From: a virus
Reading direction: 5' to 3' (one strand)
Virus record (IMG/VR): IMGVR_UViG_3300044800_000058
Location: 1 to 36,665 of that record
Length of the DNA: 36,665 bases
In this document: positions 1 to 6,414 of the stretch, piece by piece
Numbering within the stretch: position 1 is the stretch's first letter
Layout of the letters: every line of letters begins with the position of its first letter
Position numbers and translations under genes: made by a program
The notes under the pieces: model-generated
What the model was told of the DNA's origin: nothing
The model's database searches: none
Seen by the model: the letters and a program-made list of their open reading frames with translations, nothing else

Positions 1-408
1 GAGGCCCGGGGAAATGCGTCCGTGAAGGCCTGGGGAAATGCGTCCGTGGAGGCCCGGGGAAATGCGTCCGTGGTGGCCCGGGAAAATGCGTCCGTGGAGA
101 CCTGGGAAAATGCGTCCGTGGTGGCCGCGGGAAATGCGTCCGTGGTGGCCTGGGGAAATGCGTCCGTGAAGGCCTGGGGAAATGCGTCCGTGGTGACCCG
201 GGGAAATGCGTCCGTGGTGGCCTGGGGAAATGCGTCCGTGGTGGCCGCGGGAAATGCGTCCGTGAAGGCCCGGGGAAATGCGTCCGTGGTGGCCTGGGGA
301 AATGCGTCCGTGGTGGCCGCGGGAAATGCGTCCGTGGAGGCCCGGGGAAATGCGTCCGTGGAGGCCCGGGGAAATGCGTCCGTGGTGGCCTGGGAAAATG
401 CGTGTATC
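1..408 (+). repeat. 24-bp tandem repeat array, left part (17 units)
   Basis: Seventeen contiguous 24-base units encode 8 residues each. The 11-base core AAATGCGTCCG is constant until the final unit (385-408), which degenerates. Variation is concentrated in the first codon (GTG, GAG, AAG), the third codon (TGG, CGG, GCG) and the fourth (GGA, GAA). There are no spacers, so this is not a CRISPR array. All changes keep the reading frame. The array continues at 36240-36665. Confidence 0.97.
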
Positions 409-897
409 CGTTTGTGGGATAAAATAAAGACGCTCTCCGTCTATGGTTTTTCCGTTGTCTTCGTGCCCTTCGATCTTAAATTCAAATTCAAAAAAGAGAA
501 AACCTGCCTTATTCAGAAATTCAAGCCAAAAAAATATTTAGACCGCGAAGGGATTGAAGCCAAAAAAGGCAACGTAATTCTATTTAAGAAAACCTCCAAG
601 GATTTTAAAACCCAGGAAGGCACTAAGAATGAAACGTCATGGTTGATCGGTTCGACGGTCACGCACCTAGCGTGGAAGCCCGAAGAATCAGAATGCGGCA
701 ACGGTAAATTTCACGCCTGTTCGCGTCCGTATTTCTGTGACGAATTTAGAAACGGCAATCGAGAAGATAAATATATTGCCGTCCAGATCAAGGCGGCAGA
801 TTTATACGAATGGCCTAACGCGTCCTATCCACATAAAGTCGCTTTCCGCGAAGGCAAGGTTCTTTATGAATGTGATAAATTCGGCAAAATGCTGTAG
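1..897 (+). CDS. GNASV-repeat protein, C-terminal part (gene cut by the window end)
   Basis: The reading frame is open from base 1 to the TAG at 895-897 (298 codons) and continues the gene that starts at 36120. The first 17 units of 8 residues follow the pattern [V/E/K]-A-[R/W/A]-[G/E]-N-A-S-V, the last one degenerate. A non-repetitive C-terminal domain of about 160 residues follows, with segments such as GIEAKKGNVILFKKTSKDF, HACSRPYFCDEF and HKVAFREGKVLYECDKFGK. From memory, repeats like these followed by this kind of C-terminus occur in other phage proteins of unknown function; a parallel beta-helix is a plausible fold. If the ends are joined through their 162-base overlap, the protein is about 426 residues with about 28 repeats. 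Function unknown. There is no signal peptide or membrane segment. The start at codon 8 of this frame is not the true start. Confidence 0.85.
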   Translation, partial: EARGNASVKAWGNASVEARGNASVVARENASVETWENASVVAAGNASVVAWGNASVKAWGNASVVTRGNASVVAWGNASVVAAGNASVKARGNASVVAWGNASVVAAGNASVEARGNASVEARGNASVVAWENACIRLWDKIKTLSVYGFSVVFVPFDLKFKFKKEKTCLIQKFKPKKYLDREGIEAKKGNVILFKKTSKDFKTQEGTKNETSWLIGSTVTHLAWKPEESECGNGKFHACSRPYFCDEFRNGNREDKYIAVQIKAADLYEWPNASYPHKVAFREGKVLYECDKFGKML

Positions 898-953
898 TCT
901 TGCGTCGGGACTGTGCGGGGACTGCCAGATGAGGTGCTGGGAAGGAGGGGGTG

Positions 954-1031
954 ATGAGTCACGAATGTCCCGACTGCGCGGTACTTTACCGCGCAGAGAA
1001 CATGTTGACAATAGAGGGGGCAAAGGGATGA
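954..1031 (+). CDS. Mini zinc-knuckle protein or remnant (25 aa)
   Basis: A 25-codon frame starts at an ATG 3 bases downstream of an in-frame GTG. It is preceded by a very strong ribosome binding site (GAAGGAGGGGG), and its TGA overlaps the ATG of the next gene (ATGA at 1028). The peptide (MSHECPDCAVLYRAENML and a short tail) is almost identical to the C-terminal half of the 84-residue zinc ribbon at 35881-36135, including its CPDC knuckle. Just upstream, in the frame one base away, lies the Cys-rich stretch CGDCQMRC. The locus could therefore be a full zinc ribbon broken by a one-base shift in the G run at about 944-951. A short real peptide that couples translation to the next gene is also possible. 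Confidence 0.5.
   Translation: MSHECPDCAVLYRAENMLTIEGAKG
966..1013 (+). repeat. 48-bp direct repeat, copy A, with perfect hairpin
   Basis: These 48 bases are identical to 36040-36087, and weaker similarity runs on to about 1027. Inside lies a perfect inverted repeat, CTGCGCGGTA at 974-983 and TACCGCGCAG at 987-996, around a 3-base CTT loop. In both copies the sequence encodes CPDCAVLYRAENMLTI. On the circular map the two copies flank the GNASV-repeat gene on its two sides. Confidence 0.95.
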
Positions 1032-1243
1032 AAACAAAAGTCATTTATCAAGAGAAATATCGCAAACCTTATCCGACAATCCGAGAATCCCTCTTACCTG
1101 ACACATTACCCTATTTCACGGAGGGAAGTATGCTGGTAAGGATTGAAGTGCTTACCGCTGGCAAAGTCCAAGACCAACAGGGATGCGTTTTAGAATTTCA
1201 AGACATCAGGGTGTTTACAAAACAGAAGGAGCCACCCAAATGA
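1028..1243 (+). CDS. Hypothetical protein (71 aa)
   Basis: I do not recognise the family. The protein begins MKTKVIYQEKYRKPYPTIRE and is soluble, with no membrane segment. The start at 1028 is chosen because it follows GAGGGGGCAAAGGG and overlaps the stop of the mini-ORF before it (ATGA). The frame is open much further upstream, but that part is out of register with any ribosome binding site and overlaps the repeat gene. Its stop overlaps the ATG of the nuclease gene at 1240. It sits in the early recombination/nuclease operon, and its tight coupling suggests co-translation with the nuclease. Confidence 0.65.
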   Translation: MKTKVIYQEKYRKPYPTIRESLLPDTLPYFTEGSMLVRIEVLTAGKVQDQQGCVLEFQDIRVFTKQKEPPK

Positions 1244-1770
1244 GTGATCTTCCGAGGGTCACAGAAATCTTAAAACCATATGTTGATTATTCGATGATCG
1301 CGTCGGACGTGTTGGACGCGGCATCCGACAGGGGGATCAGGGTTCACAATTATTGTGCAGCCTATGCAAAGGGCATTTACTCCGAGCCCATGGACGCAGA
1401 CTGCCACGGCTATCTCGAGTCATTTTTGATCTGGTTCAATAAGTACGTTGCCGAAGTCCTGGCGGTCGAAATCGAACTGGTATCACCATTCGGTTATATC
1501 GGACACGCAGATCTGATCGTGCGGCTGAAGGATAAGCGAGTACCATTGATTGACCTGAAGACCCCGTTGACTGGCTCAAAGACATGGAAGGCACAAATCG
1601 CAGCGTATTTACATGAGGCGGCCAAACCGCCCTACCATGCCGAGATTGCTGGCACATTACAGCTTAACTCAAATGGTCGGACTCCAAGGATGGCTTGGCT
1701 CGAAGACGACGGAATGGCGTTTCAGGCGTTCTTGGGCAGTCTCAACGCTTTTCGATATTTCAGAAAATAA
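1240..1770 (+). CDS. PD-(D/E)XK family nuclease (Cas4/RecB-like exonuclease)
   Basis: A 176-residue protein with the core signature of the PD-(D/E)XK superfamily. The motif GYIGHADLIV (about residues 87-96) supplies the first acidic residue, LIDLKTP (about 107-113) supplies the D-x-K pair, and QIAAYLHEA further on matches the conserved Q-x3-Y of Cas4/RecB-type nucleases. Such proteins in phages usually act as recombination exonucleases, resecting DNA ends for a single-strand annealing protein. A candidate partner lies downstream at 3281. The start overlaps the previous stop (ATGA at 1240), about 7 bases after AGAAGGAG; a longer upstream frame is not needed. It lacks the four-cysteine iron-sulfur cluster of true Cas4. 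Confidence 0.8.
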   Translation: MSDLPRVTEILKPYVDYSMIASDVLDAASDRGIRVHNYCAAYAKGIYSEPMDADCHGYLESFLIWFNKYVAEVLAVEIELVSPFGYIGHADLIVRLKDKRVPLIDLKTPLTGSKTWKAQIAAYLHEAAKPPYHAEIAGTLQLNSNGRTPRMAWLEDDGMAFQAFLGSLNAFRYFRK

Positions 1771-1779
1771 GGAGGATTT

Positions 1780-1971
1780 ATGAAATGGTGGGGATATTTA
1801 CATGCAAACGGAAGCATTCAGACCAAGCGGTGGCTCGGCGATCACAAGGATTATACTGATGACTGCATAGGCAACCCGAATGTCGTCAGAGTCATAACGC
1901 CATTCGATGCTCACTCAAGGGCAGAAGCAGAGGAAATTCTGGTTGCCAGATTAAAGGGGGAAAGGGACTAA
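1780..1971 (+). CDS. Hypothetical protein (63 aa)
   Basis: A small soluble protein beginning MKWWGYLHANGSIQTKRW, preceded by AAGGAGGATTT at ideal spacing. Its stop overlaps the next ATG (TAATG). I do not recognise it. The N-terminal GYLHANGSIQ.KRW looks like a short beta-hairpin domain seen in small phage proteins. The C-terminus (SRAEAEEILVARLKGE) is predicted helical. Position between the nuclease and the coiled-coil gene suggests a role in the same recombination/early module. Confidence 0.7.
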   Translation: MKWWGYLHANGSIQTKRWLGDHKDYTDDCIGNPNVVRVITPFDAHSRAEAEEILVARLKGERD

Positions 1972-2924
1972 TGAACTTCAACGAAGTTATGGAAGAAAAA
2001 CAGCCGGAGAATGGCGCATTGGTCGAAGCCGGAACGTGGTCGCTTGAAAAGGTGAAGCCCACATTCGCAGAGTTTGTCGCCATCGTGGACGCTAAAATAA
2101 AACAGGCCATAGAGATCGAGGTCAGGGACGAGGCCAGCCAGAAATCGGCTGTGGCACTGGTCGGAGAGGCGAAGCGGATTATCAAGGCTATCGACTCAAA
2201 GAAGAAAGAGCTTCCGTCCTACCGCGAGGCGAAGAGCTTCCTTGATGGTTTAAATTCATTTGCGACAGCACTCACTGAGAAATTCAAGAAGATCATCGAG
2301 GCCGCTGACCCAAAGGTTGTGCAATATACGACGAGGGTCGAATTTGAGCGGAGAGAAGCGGAGCGGAAAGCGAAGGAAGAAGCCCAAAAGCTCCAGGATG
2401 AGCTCGACAAAAAAGCAAGAGAGGCTAACGAGAAGGCAGCGGCAGAGGCCAGGGCAAAAGCGGAGGCGGAAGCCAAGATCAAGCGCGAGAAGGAAGAAGC
2501 GGAGGCAAAGGAAAGAGCGAGGGTTGAACTTGCCGAAGCGAAAAAGAATCAGGTCAAGAAGGATGAGATTGCAGCATTGAAGAAGAAGCAGGAGGAGGAA
2601 CGGAAGGCGGCCGCGGAGAAGGCGGAAGAAGAAAGACTTGCAGCCATAAAAAAGGCGGAGGAAGACGCGGCCAGGATCGCAATCGCGGCCCCGACCGTCG
2701 TTTCCCCGATGATGCCCAAAAAGGATACGATCACGCGGACAGAAGAAGGCGTATCGGCTTTTACCAAGAAGCCCTGGAAGTTTGAAGTTATCGATCCAGA
2801 TCAGGTTCCCCGTATCTACTGCTCGCCTGATCCTGGGAAGATCAAGGATGCCGTGCGGATGGGGGTCAGGGTTATGGCCGGGGTGCGGATATATGAGGAT
2901 GTTCAGATGAATTATAGGAGTTAG
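1971..2924 (+). CDS. Coiled-coil phage protein (317 aa), recombination-module associated
   Basis: Residues 1-110 are mostly helical. Residues about 115-230 form a very long, charged, Ala/Glu/Lys/Arg-rich coiled coil. A compact C-terminal domain follows, beginning WKFEVIDPDQVPRIYCSPD and ending with IYEDVQMNYRS. That C-terminal pattern (W-x-F-x-V-x-D-x-D-x-V-P-R-x-Y, then a helix and R-I-Y-E) recurs, as far as I know, in phage proteins encoded next to recombination exonucleases and annealing proteins; DUF1351-like proteins are similar in architecture. A structural or nuclease-modulating role is inference. The ATG overlaps the previous stop. The coiled-coil DNA is purine-rich and leaves long open frames on both strands, which are not genes. 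Confidence 0.75.
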   Translation: MNFNEVMEEKQPENGALVEAGTWSLEKVKPTFAEFVAIVDAKIKQAIEIEVRDEASQKSAVALVGEAKRIIKAIDSKKKELPSYREAKSFLDGLNSFATALTEKFKKIIEAADPKVVQYTTRVEFERREAERKAKEEAQKLQDELDKKAREANEKAAAEARAKAEAEAKIKREKEEAEAKERARVELAEAKKNQVKKDEIAALKKKQEEERKAAAEKAEEERLAAIKKAEEDAARIAIAAPTVVSPMMPKKDTITRTEEGVSAFTKKPWKFEVIDPDQVPRIYCSPDPGKIKDAVRMGVRVMAGVRIYEDVQMNYRS

Positions 2925-2932
2925 GGGGGAGT

Positions 2933-3265
2933 ATGAACTTAGGATCATTTTCAATTAGGGCAGAAAGGGTTTTATCGGCTACTTTTCGGGGTCTGCATCA
3001 TTGCCCCAAAATAAAGAAAAGCAGAGCAGGCAATCCCTATGAGGTGTGGGAAACAAATGTATATAATGATTTAAGCACCTTTGATTTCGATTTATTAACA
3101 CGCCTTGTTATTTCATGTCATGACGAATGTATAAGGGCTACGATAGGTTCAAGCGGCCCGGGTATGGTAAAAATACAGTTGTGGCCGCGATTTGGAAGAG
3201 AAGGAAGTATTTTGCTCCGACATCCTACCATAGAACAAGCTATTGAATCATTCAGAAAATCATAA
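2933..3265 (+). CDS. Hypothetical protein (110 aa)
   Basis: The start at 2933 follows TTAGGGGGGAGT. The product begins MNLGSFSIRAERVLSATFRG and has paired Cys/His positions (HHC near 24, SCHDEC near 66), but these do not form a clear zinc site. I do not recognise a family. It has no membrane segment and is predicted alpha/beta. Base composition is more AT-rich than the neighbouring genes, so it may be a later arrival in the operon. It lies between the coiled-coil gene and the candidate annealing protein. Confidence 0.65.
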   Translation: MNLGSFSIRAERVLSATFRGLHHCPKIKKSRAGNPYEVWETNVYNDLSTFDFDLLTRLVISCHDECIRATIGSSGPGMVKIQLWPRFGREGSILLRHPTIEQAIESFRKS

Positions 3266-3280
3266 GGGAGGGAAACACAA

Positions 3281-4480
3281 ATGGAAGGAAAAGAATTAAC
3301 AACGATGAGCAACAAGGCTGGATCGCTGATGTACGTTGACCCAGCAGCAGTCGCCGCAGCGGAATCCTCGAAAGCAAGAATACAATCCGCCTATATCATG
3401 GCCATGCAGAGACCCAGGGACGTTGACGTATCCAGGGACAGAATACTCAAGGCTTGCAAGCGCTCCATGTTCGCCGAGAAGGTAGAATTTTCAAAGCCGG
3501 TCGGCGGCAAACAGATCAAGGGGCCATCAATCAGGTTCGCGGAACTGGCGCTCAGGGAATGGGGCAATATTCTTTCAGATGTCCAGGTGCTGTATGAGGA
3601 TGATACTGTCCGGCGATCGCGTGTCTTGGTCATTGACCTGGAAACCAACGCATCATTCTCGAAGGAAATCCAGGTAACCAAAACAGTGGAGCGCAAAAAG
3701 GCGCAAGACAGGGAAGTCATCTCAGAACGGATCAATACAAATAACGAGAAGGTCTATATCGTCAAGGCCACGGATGACGAGCTTCATAATAAAGAGGCTG
3801 CGCTAATTTCCAAGGCACTGAGAAACGAAGGGCTGCGGATAATCCCGTCAGACATCATAGATGAATCAATCGAAGTGGCGAAGGCAACGCTGGCTGCCAA
3901 GGACCGCGAGGACCCGGACGCCGCGAGAAAGAAGGTTTTGGATGCCTTCTCGGAAATCGGCGTGAAGCCAAAAGACCTTGAAAAATATCTCGGCCACAAA
4001 ACGGATACATTGAATCCCAAGGAACTGGCGGATCTCCGCTCGATATACCGGGCTATAAAGGACGGCGAGGCAACATGGCTGGACTACACGCAGGAGAAGG
4101 CGCCCGGAGATCCAGGACCCAAGGCTACCGCCGATGATCTCAAGAAGTTCAAGAAGGCGATCCCAAAAGGAACGGATGACAAGTTGCTTGAGGCATATCT
4201 GAAGGTCTGCGCGGATCACTTCAAGAAGACCGTGGACGAGGTTAAGGTCGGGGCCCTGGCGGACATGCCCGCATTCTTGCAGTCTTTCACCAAGTGGGCG
4301 GCGTTGCAGGGGCAGAAGGCGGCTGTAACTGGCGGGGGAGGAAAGAAGGAACCAGGTGATGTTCCAGAGCCGGAAGAGATGGCCCCAGCAGAATGTCCAA
4401 ATTCTCCAGGGAGCACGATGCTGAAAAAGTTCTGTGAGAATCAATGCAAGGATCAACCAGGATGCCCGGTGTGGGAATGA
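3281..4480 (+). CDS. Candidate single-strand annealing/recombination protein (399 aa)
   Basis: The N-terminal 230 residues contain SAYIMAMQRPRDVDVSRDRI, KACKRSMFAEKVEFSKP and GPSIRFAELALREWGNI. From memory, these motifs mark a phage protein family found beside PD-(D/E)XK exonucleases. A central segment, LGHKTDTLNPKELADLR followed by IYRAIKDGEATWLDY, resembles the C-terminal portion of RecT/Red-beta-type annealing proteins. The C-terminus has a compact cysteine cluster (C-P-N-S-P ... C-x3-C-x4-C) that may bind zinc. Together with the nuclease at 1240 it would form a two-component recombination system, but the annealing assignment is inference. The start follows AAGGGAGGGAAACACAA; an internal ATG at codon 9 is a weaker alternative. 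Confidence 0.6.
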   Translation: MEGKELTTMSNKAGSLMYVDPAAVAAAESSKARIQSAYIMAMQRPRDVDVSRDRILKACKRSMFAEKVEFSKPVGGKQIKGPSIRFAELALREWGNILSDVQVLYEDDTVRRSRVLVIDLETNASFSKEIQVTKTVERKKAQDREVISERINTNNEKVYIVKATDDELHNKEAALISKALRNEGLRIIPSDIIDESIEVAKATLAAKDREDPDAARKKVLDAFSEIGVKPKDLEKYLGHKTDTLNPKELADLRSIYRAIKDGEATWLDYTQEKAPGDPGPKATADDLKKFKKAIPKGTDDKLLEAYLKVCADHFKKTVDEVKVGALADMPAFLQSFTKWAALQGQKAAVTGGGGKKEPGDVPEPEEMAPAECPNSPGSTMLKKFCENQCKDQPGCPVWE

Positions 4481-4484
4481 GACG

Positions 4485-4703
4485 ATGATTCTTCGCTTCG
4501 GCCATTACAGGGACCATGACCTCAGGGATATCCCCGACGATTACCTTTTTTATCTGTGCAGCCGGGGAAAATCAACTTACTATAAGTCGCTGCACAGCCT
4601 CGATGTGACATGGAAGGTGCCGTTTCATGTATGGGAGGCGGCGAGGGCGGAAGCGGAGCGGAGGGGATTTACGAAGATAGGGGAGAGGTGGGAAAAGAAA
4701 TGA
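4485..4703 (+). CDS. DUF3820-like small protein (72 aa)
   Basis: The product starts MILRFGHYRDHDLRDIPDDY and continues with LFYLCSRGKS. This matches the DUF3820 pattern F-G-x-Y-x-x-x-x-L-x-D-I-P-x-x-Y-L-x-x-L. The family is common in phages and has no settled function. The start at 4485 is chosen because it lies just after the previous stop (gap of 4 bases) and keeps the family N-terminus; an in-frame upstream ATG at 4434 lies deep in the preceding gene. The stop overlaps the ATG of the ASCH remnant (ATGA at 4700). Confidence 0.7.
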   Translation: MILRFGHYRDHDLRDIPDDYLFYLCSRGKSTYYKSLHSLDVTWKVPFHVWEAARAEAERRGFTKIGERWEKK

Positions 4704-4792
4704 AAGCGATATCATTATGGCAGCCCTGGGCGTCATTGGTTGCGCTTGGCGAGAAGGCAATAGAGACTCGCTCATGGGGAACAAAGCCATGA
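4700..4792 (+). pseudogene. Truncated ASCH-domain gene (30 aa N-terminus only)
   Basis: The 30 codons read MKAISLWQPWASLVALGEKA followed by IETRSWGTKP and a stop. This is the typical start of phage ASCH-domain proteins (K-A-I-S-x-W-Q-P-W-A-S-L-I-A-x-G-x-K-x-x-E-T-R-S-W). Family members are normally about 120-180 residues and continue with an R-G-P-L-A-I-H-A segment, absent here in all frames. The start is well formed (GGAAAAGAAATGA, overlapping the previous stop), so the promoter-proximal part is intact and the rest has been lost. It ends exactly where the plus-strand operon meets the convergent minus-strand operon, next to a duplicated tape measure fragment, which suggests a recombination scar. 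Confidence 0.75.
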
Positions 4793-4867
4793 CCTATATT
4801 TTCCCCATAATCTCCCCGTAAAAAATTAAGACGTAACTACCTGAAATTACGAATGGCGAATGGTGGT

Positions 4868-4893
4868 GGCGGCGGGAAGCGACCCCCGCCGCC
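4868..4893. terminator. GC-rich hairpin between convergent operons
   Basis: A perfect 9-bp stem (GGCGGCGGG at 4868-4876, CCCGCCGCC at 4885-4893) closes an 8-base loop. It lies in the 189-base gap between the last plus-strand gene fragment (ends 4792) and the last minus-strand gene (ends 4982). No long T run follows directly on either side, so intrinsic termination is inferred from position and stem strength only. The rest of this gap holds no gene I can support. Confidence 0.5.
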
Positions 4894-4974
4894 CGATACA
4901 TTAACTACCTATAAACGCTTATCTTTATTTAATCGCCCCGCAATTCCCCCGCAATCCTACAACGACGCCGAGGC

Positions 4975-5156
4975 ATTCGCCCTAGCAAGAGTCGGGAGAC
5001 TTAGGATCGTCATTCCTCCTCCCGCTGGCATAGGCAAAGGCACCACCACGCTGCATGCTGCTAAAGATTTCCGCCTTCGCCTGCTCTTTGGCCTGGACCA
5101 TGGCGACGTTTATCCTCTGTTCTACTCCTGGGTCGGCTCCGCGCGCATCGATGGTA
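4975..5156 (-). repeat. Duplicated copy of the tape measure 3' end
   Basis: This segment matches 15359-15541 at about 95 percent identity (seven mismatches and one single-base gap by eye). The source spans the last ~48 codons of the tape measure gene, its stop and the first ~13 codons of the following gene. Here it has been joined in frame to the end of a membrane-protein gene. The one-base deletion removes the tape measure stop codon, so reading runs into the neighbouring gene's sequence in a new frame. Confidence 0.93.
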
Positions 5157-5437
5157 TCGACCTGAGTTGGTGCCCGCCCAAACTGTATCGAATTGCGCAC
5201 AAAATCAAGAGCATTATTGGTCGGGGTGTTTTTATCCATGACTGCCAGCAGTTTCGCTGCCAATGCTGCCAGCGCGGGATAGACAAAAACGCTTATGAAG
5301 GTAATCAGCATCGCATGGGTTGAGGTGAAGGTGGTGATCTGGCTGTCTGTCAGGAAGTTCGTATAGAGAAACAACCAAGATAGGATCACCGCCAAGACGA
5401 CAACGGCGATCAAACTCCATAACGTAGATTTTTTCAT
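4982..5437 (-). CDS. Chimeric two-TM membrane protein (holin-like) with tape measure tail
   Basis: The 151-residue product has two N-terminal hydrophobic segments, about residues 7-30 and 42-65, and a short charged stretch. This topology and the position beside the lytic hydrolase genes suggest a holin-like or lysis-associated protein. From residue about 95 the sequence becomes TIDARGADPGVEQRINVAM and continues as a near copy of the tape measure C-terminus. It ends with about 12 out-of-frame residues (NDDPKSPDSC) from the next gene. It is thus a fusion created by duplication. The start follows GGAGAATGATTGA at acceptable spacing. Whether the fused protein still works is unknown; the two membrane segments are intact. 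Confidence 0.7.
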   Translation of the reverse strand: MKKSTLWSLIAVVVLAVILSWLFLYTNFLTDSQITTFTSTHAMLITFISVFVYPALAALAAKLLAVMDKNTPTNNALDFVRNSIQFGRAPTQVDTIDARGADPGVEQRINVAMVQAKEQAKAEIFSSMQRGGAFAYASGRRNDDPKSPDSC

Positions 5438-5452
5438 TCAATCATTCTCCTT

Positions 5453-5638
5453 TCAAATGTTAATTATCTTCACCAACGGTCCCGATCGCTCTGGGTATCT
5501 TTCAAGAACCACAATCTCAAAGTCGTCACCCTCTTGGCAAAGTGTGAACCATTCACCCTTGCTGTTTTCAATAAAGACAGGTTCGCCCAATTCGCTGAGG
5601 ACGATTGCTTTTTTTGCTTCGCCGACCCGGATCTTCAT
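5453..5638 (-). CDS. Hypothetical small protein (61 aa)
   Basis: The product begins MKIRVGEAKKAIVLSELGEP and is acidic, soluble and predicted mainly beta. I do not recognise the family. Its start overlaps the end of the YiiX-like peptidase gene by 4 bases, so it is probably translated with it, and the downstream neighbour is the chimeric membrane protein. The segment ...EWFTLCQEGDDFEIVVLERYP has a short beta-strand pattern. A regulatory or inhibitor role for the adjacent peptidase is possible but has no direct support. Confidence 0.65.
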   Translation of the reverse strand: MKIRVGEAKKAIVLSELGEPVFIENSKGEWFTLCQEGDDFEIVVLERYPERSGPLVKIINI

Positions 5639-6153
5639 AGTATCCCCTCAAAAATAACATCAAAGTATCTGCTGATCCTGACCTCGTCCACAATTCCCTG
5701 GGGCGTGATCCCCCACCAATTTTTCCCTTCTGTCATGATCGCGCCGGCATTGAGAATGAACTTCTCGTAAAGCTCTGAACATACCGTATCCTTTCCCAAG
5801 TGAATAAACTTAGCCAGCCCTATAACGTGCAGGACTAATCGATAGTAGGGATACGTCATGCCGATTTCATCCTTCACAGCATCAAAGCCTTTCTGGTACG
5901 CTTCGGGGGTCATTAATGTCCATCTGAAAATAATAACCTTCTGCCCCTTGTAGGCATCAAAGATATTCTGCTCCTCGATATGCCAGACAGCTTCAAGGGT
6001 CTTGCCATGAGCATCTTGAATGATTCCGGCATGGGAATATTCAGCCGTTATGCTATTGGCTTTCAAGGCTTCGATAAAAGTAATTGCTTTGCCTAAGCTC
6101 TGTGGATTTGCAGTAGCGAACCCATCTCCTGGTTGTAGAAGAATGTCACTCAT
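5635..6153 (-). CDS. YiiX/YaeF-like permuted papain-fold cysteine peptidase
   Basis: In this 172-residue protein the conserved blocks occur in the permuted order seen in the YaeF/YiiX (C92-like, NlpC/P60-related) group. An N-terminal PGDGF loop is followed by YSHAGI with the probable catalytic His near residue 41, an acidic or polar strand (AVWHIEEQNIFDA), and VCSELYEKF with the probable nucleophile Cys near residue 125. Such enzymes hydrolyse amide bonds in peptidoglycan peptides or lipids. Placement next to a SleB-like hydrolase and small membrane proteins fits the lysis or host-envelope module. The gene starts within the last bases of the preceding gene (4-base overlap). No signal peptide is present. 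Confidence 0.75.
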   Translation of the reverse strand: MSDILLQPGDGFATANPQSLGKAITFIEALKANSITAEYSHAGIIQDAHGKTLEAVWHIEEQNIFDAYKGQKVIIFRWTLMTPEAYQKGFDAVKDEIGMTYPYYRLVLHVIGLAKFIHLGKDTVCSELYEKFILNAGAIMTEGKNWWGITPQGIVDEVRISRYFDVIFEGIL

Positions 6154-6401
6154 GTCTGCTTCCTCATAAGTAAAAGTTTAATGTCTTTCGAGATACTCTC
6201 CAACCACTTCTCATGCTTGCCTGCGGATTCCTTTATGTTGCTGAGAGATTCCATAACACCGGAGTGCTCAGAACAATGCTTCACGACCACGATTCCATTG
6301 CTGTTGCCGCCTTTAGGCCATATAGCGTCTACAACTTTATAGGTAACGGCCACTGCTCCTAAGATTCCACTTGCTGCTGCTATTCCTGAGCCTATGTCCA
6401 T
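6150..6401 (-). CDS. Small lysis-module protein with one hydrophobic segment (83 aa)
   Basis: Residues 5-25 (SGIAAASGILGAVAVTYKVV) form a small-residue-rich hydrophobic segment that could cross the membrane. The C-terminal half is a charged helix (ESLSNIKESAGKHEKWLESI). The single segment plus a helical tail is compatible with a class III-like holin or a spanin-like accessory protein, but no family is recognised. A strong ribosome binding site (AAAGGAGATAGACA) precedes the ATG. It lies between the SleB-like endolysin and the YiiX-like peptidase. Confidence 0.65.
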   Translation of the reverse strand: MDIGSGIAAASGILGAVAVTYKVVDAIWPKGGNSNGIVVVKHCSEHSGVMESLSNIKESAGKHEKWLESISKDIKLLLMRKQT

Positions 6402-6414
6402 TGTCTATCTCCTT

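Noticed and set aside
1-408. CRISPR array or satellite-like spacer repeats
   Set aside because: Units are contiguous with no spacers, the period is a multiple of three and variation preserves one long reading frame continuous with a unique C-terminal domain; it is a coding repeat.
737-1027. Upstream extension of the 71-residue protein back to 737
   Set aside because: This part runs through the C-terminal domain of the repeat gene in another frame and lacks an initiation signal; the ATG at 1028 has a ribosome binding site and a stop overlap. Only the Cys-rich piece near 893-935 was kept as a possible relic.
1005-1030. Promoter using TTGACA within the 48-bp repeat
   Set aside because: No acceptable -10 element at 16-18 bases downstream in either copy (ATGAAA in one and G-rich sequence in the other).
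2256-2954. 232-codon open frame on the minus strand opposite the coiled-coil gene
   Set aside because: Product is Leu/Phe/Arg-rich low complexity, has no ribosome binding site, and arises from purine-rich codons of the coiled coil on the plus strand; shadow frame.
3866-4456. 196-codon minus-strand frame opposite the candidate annealing protein
   Set aside because: No ribosome binding site and no motif; opposite a gene with clear conservation on the plus strand.
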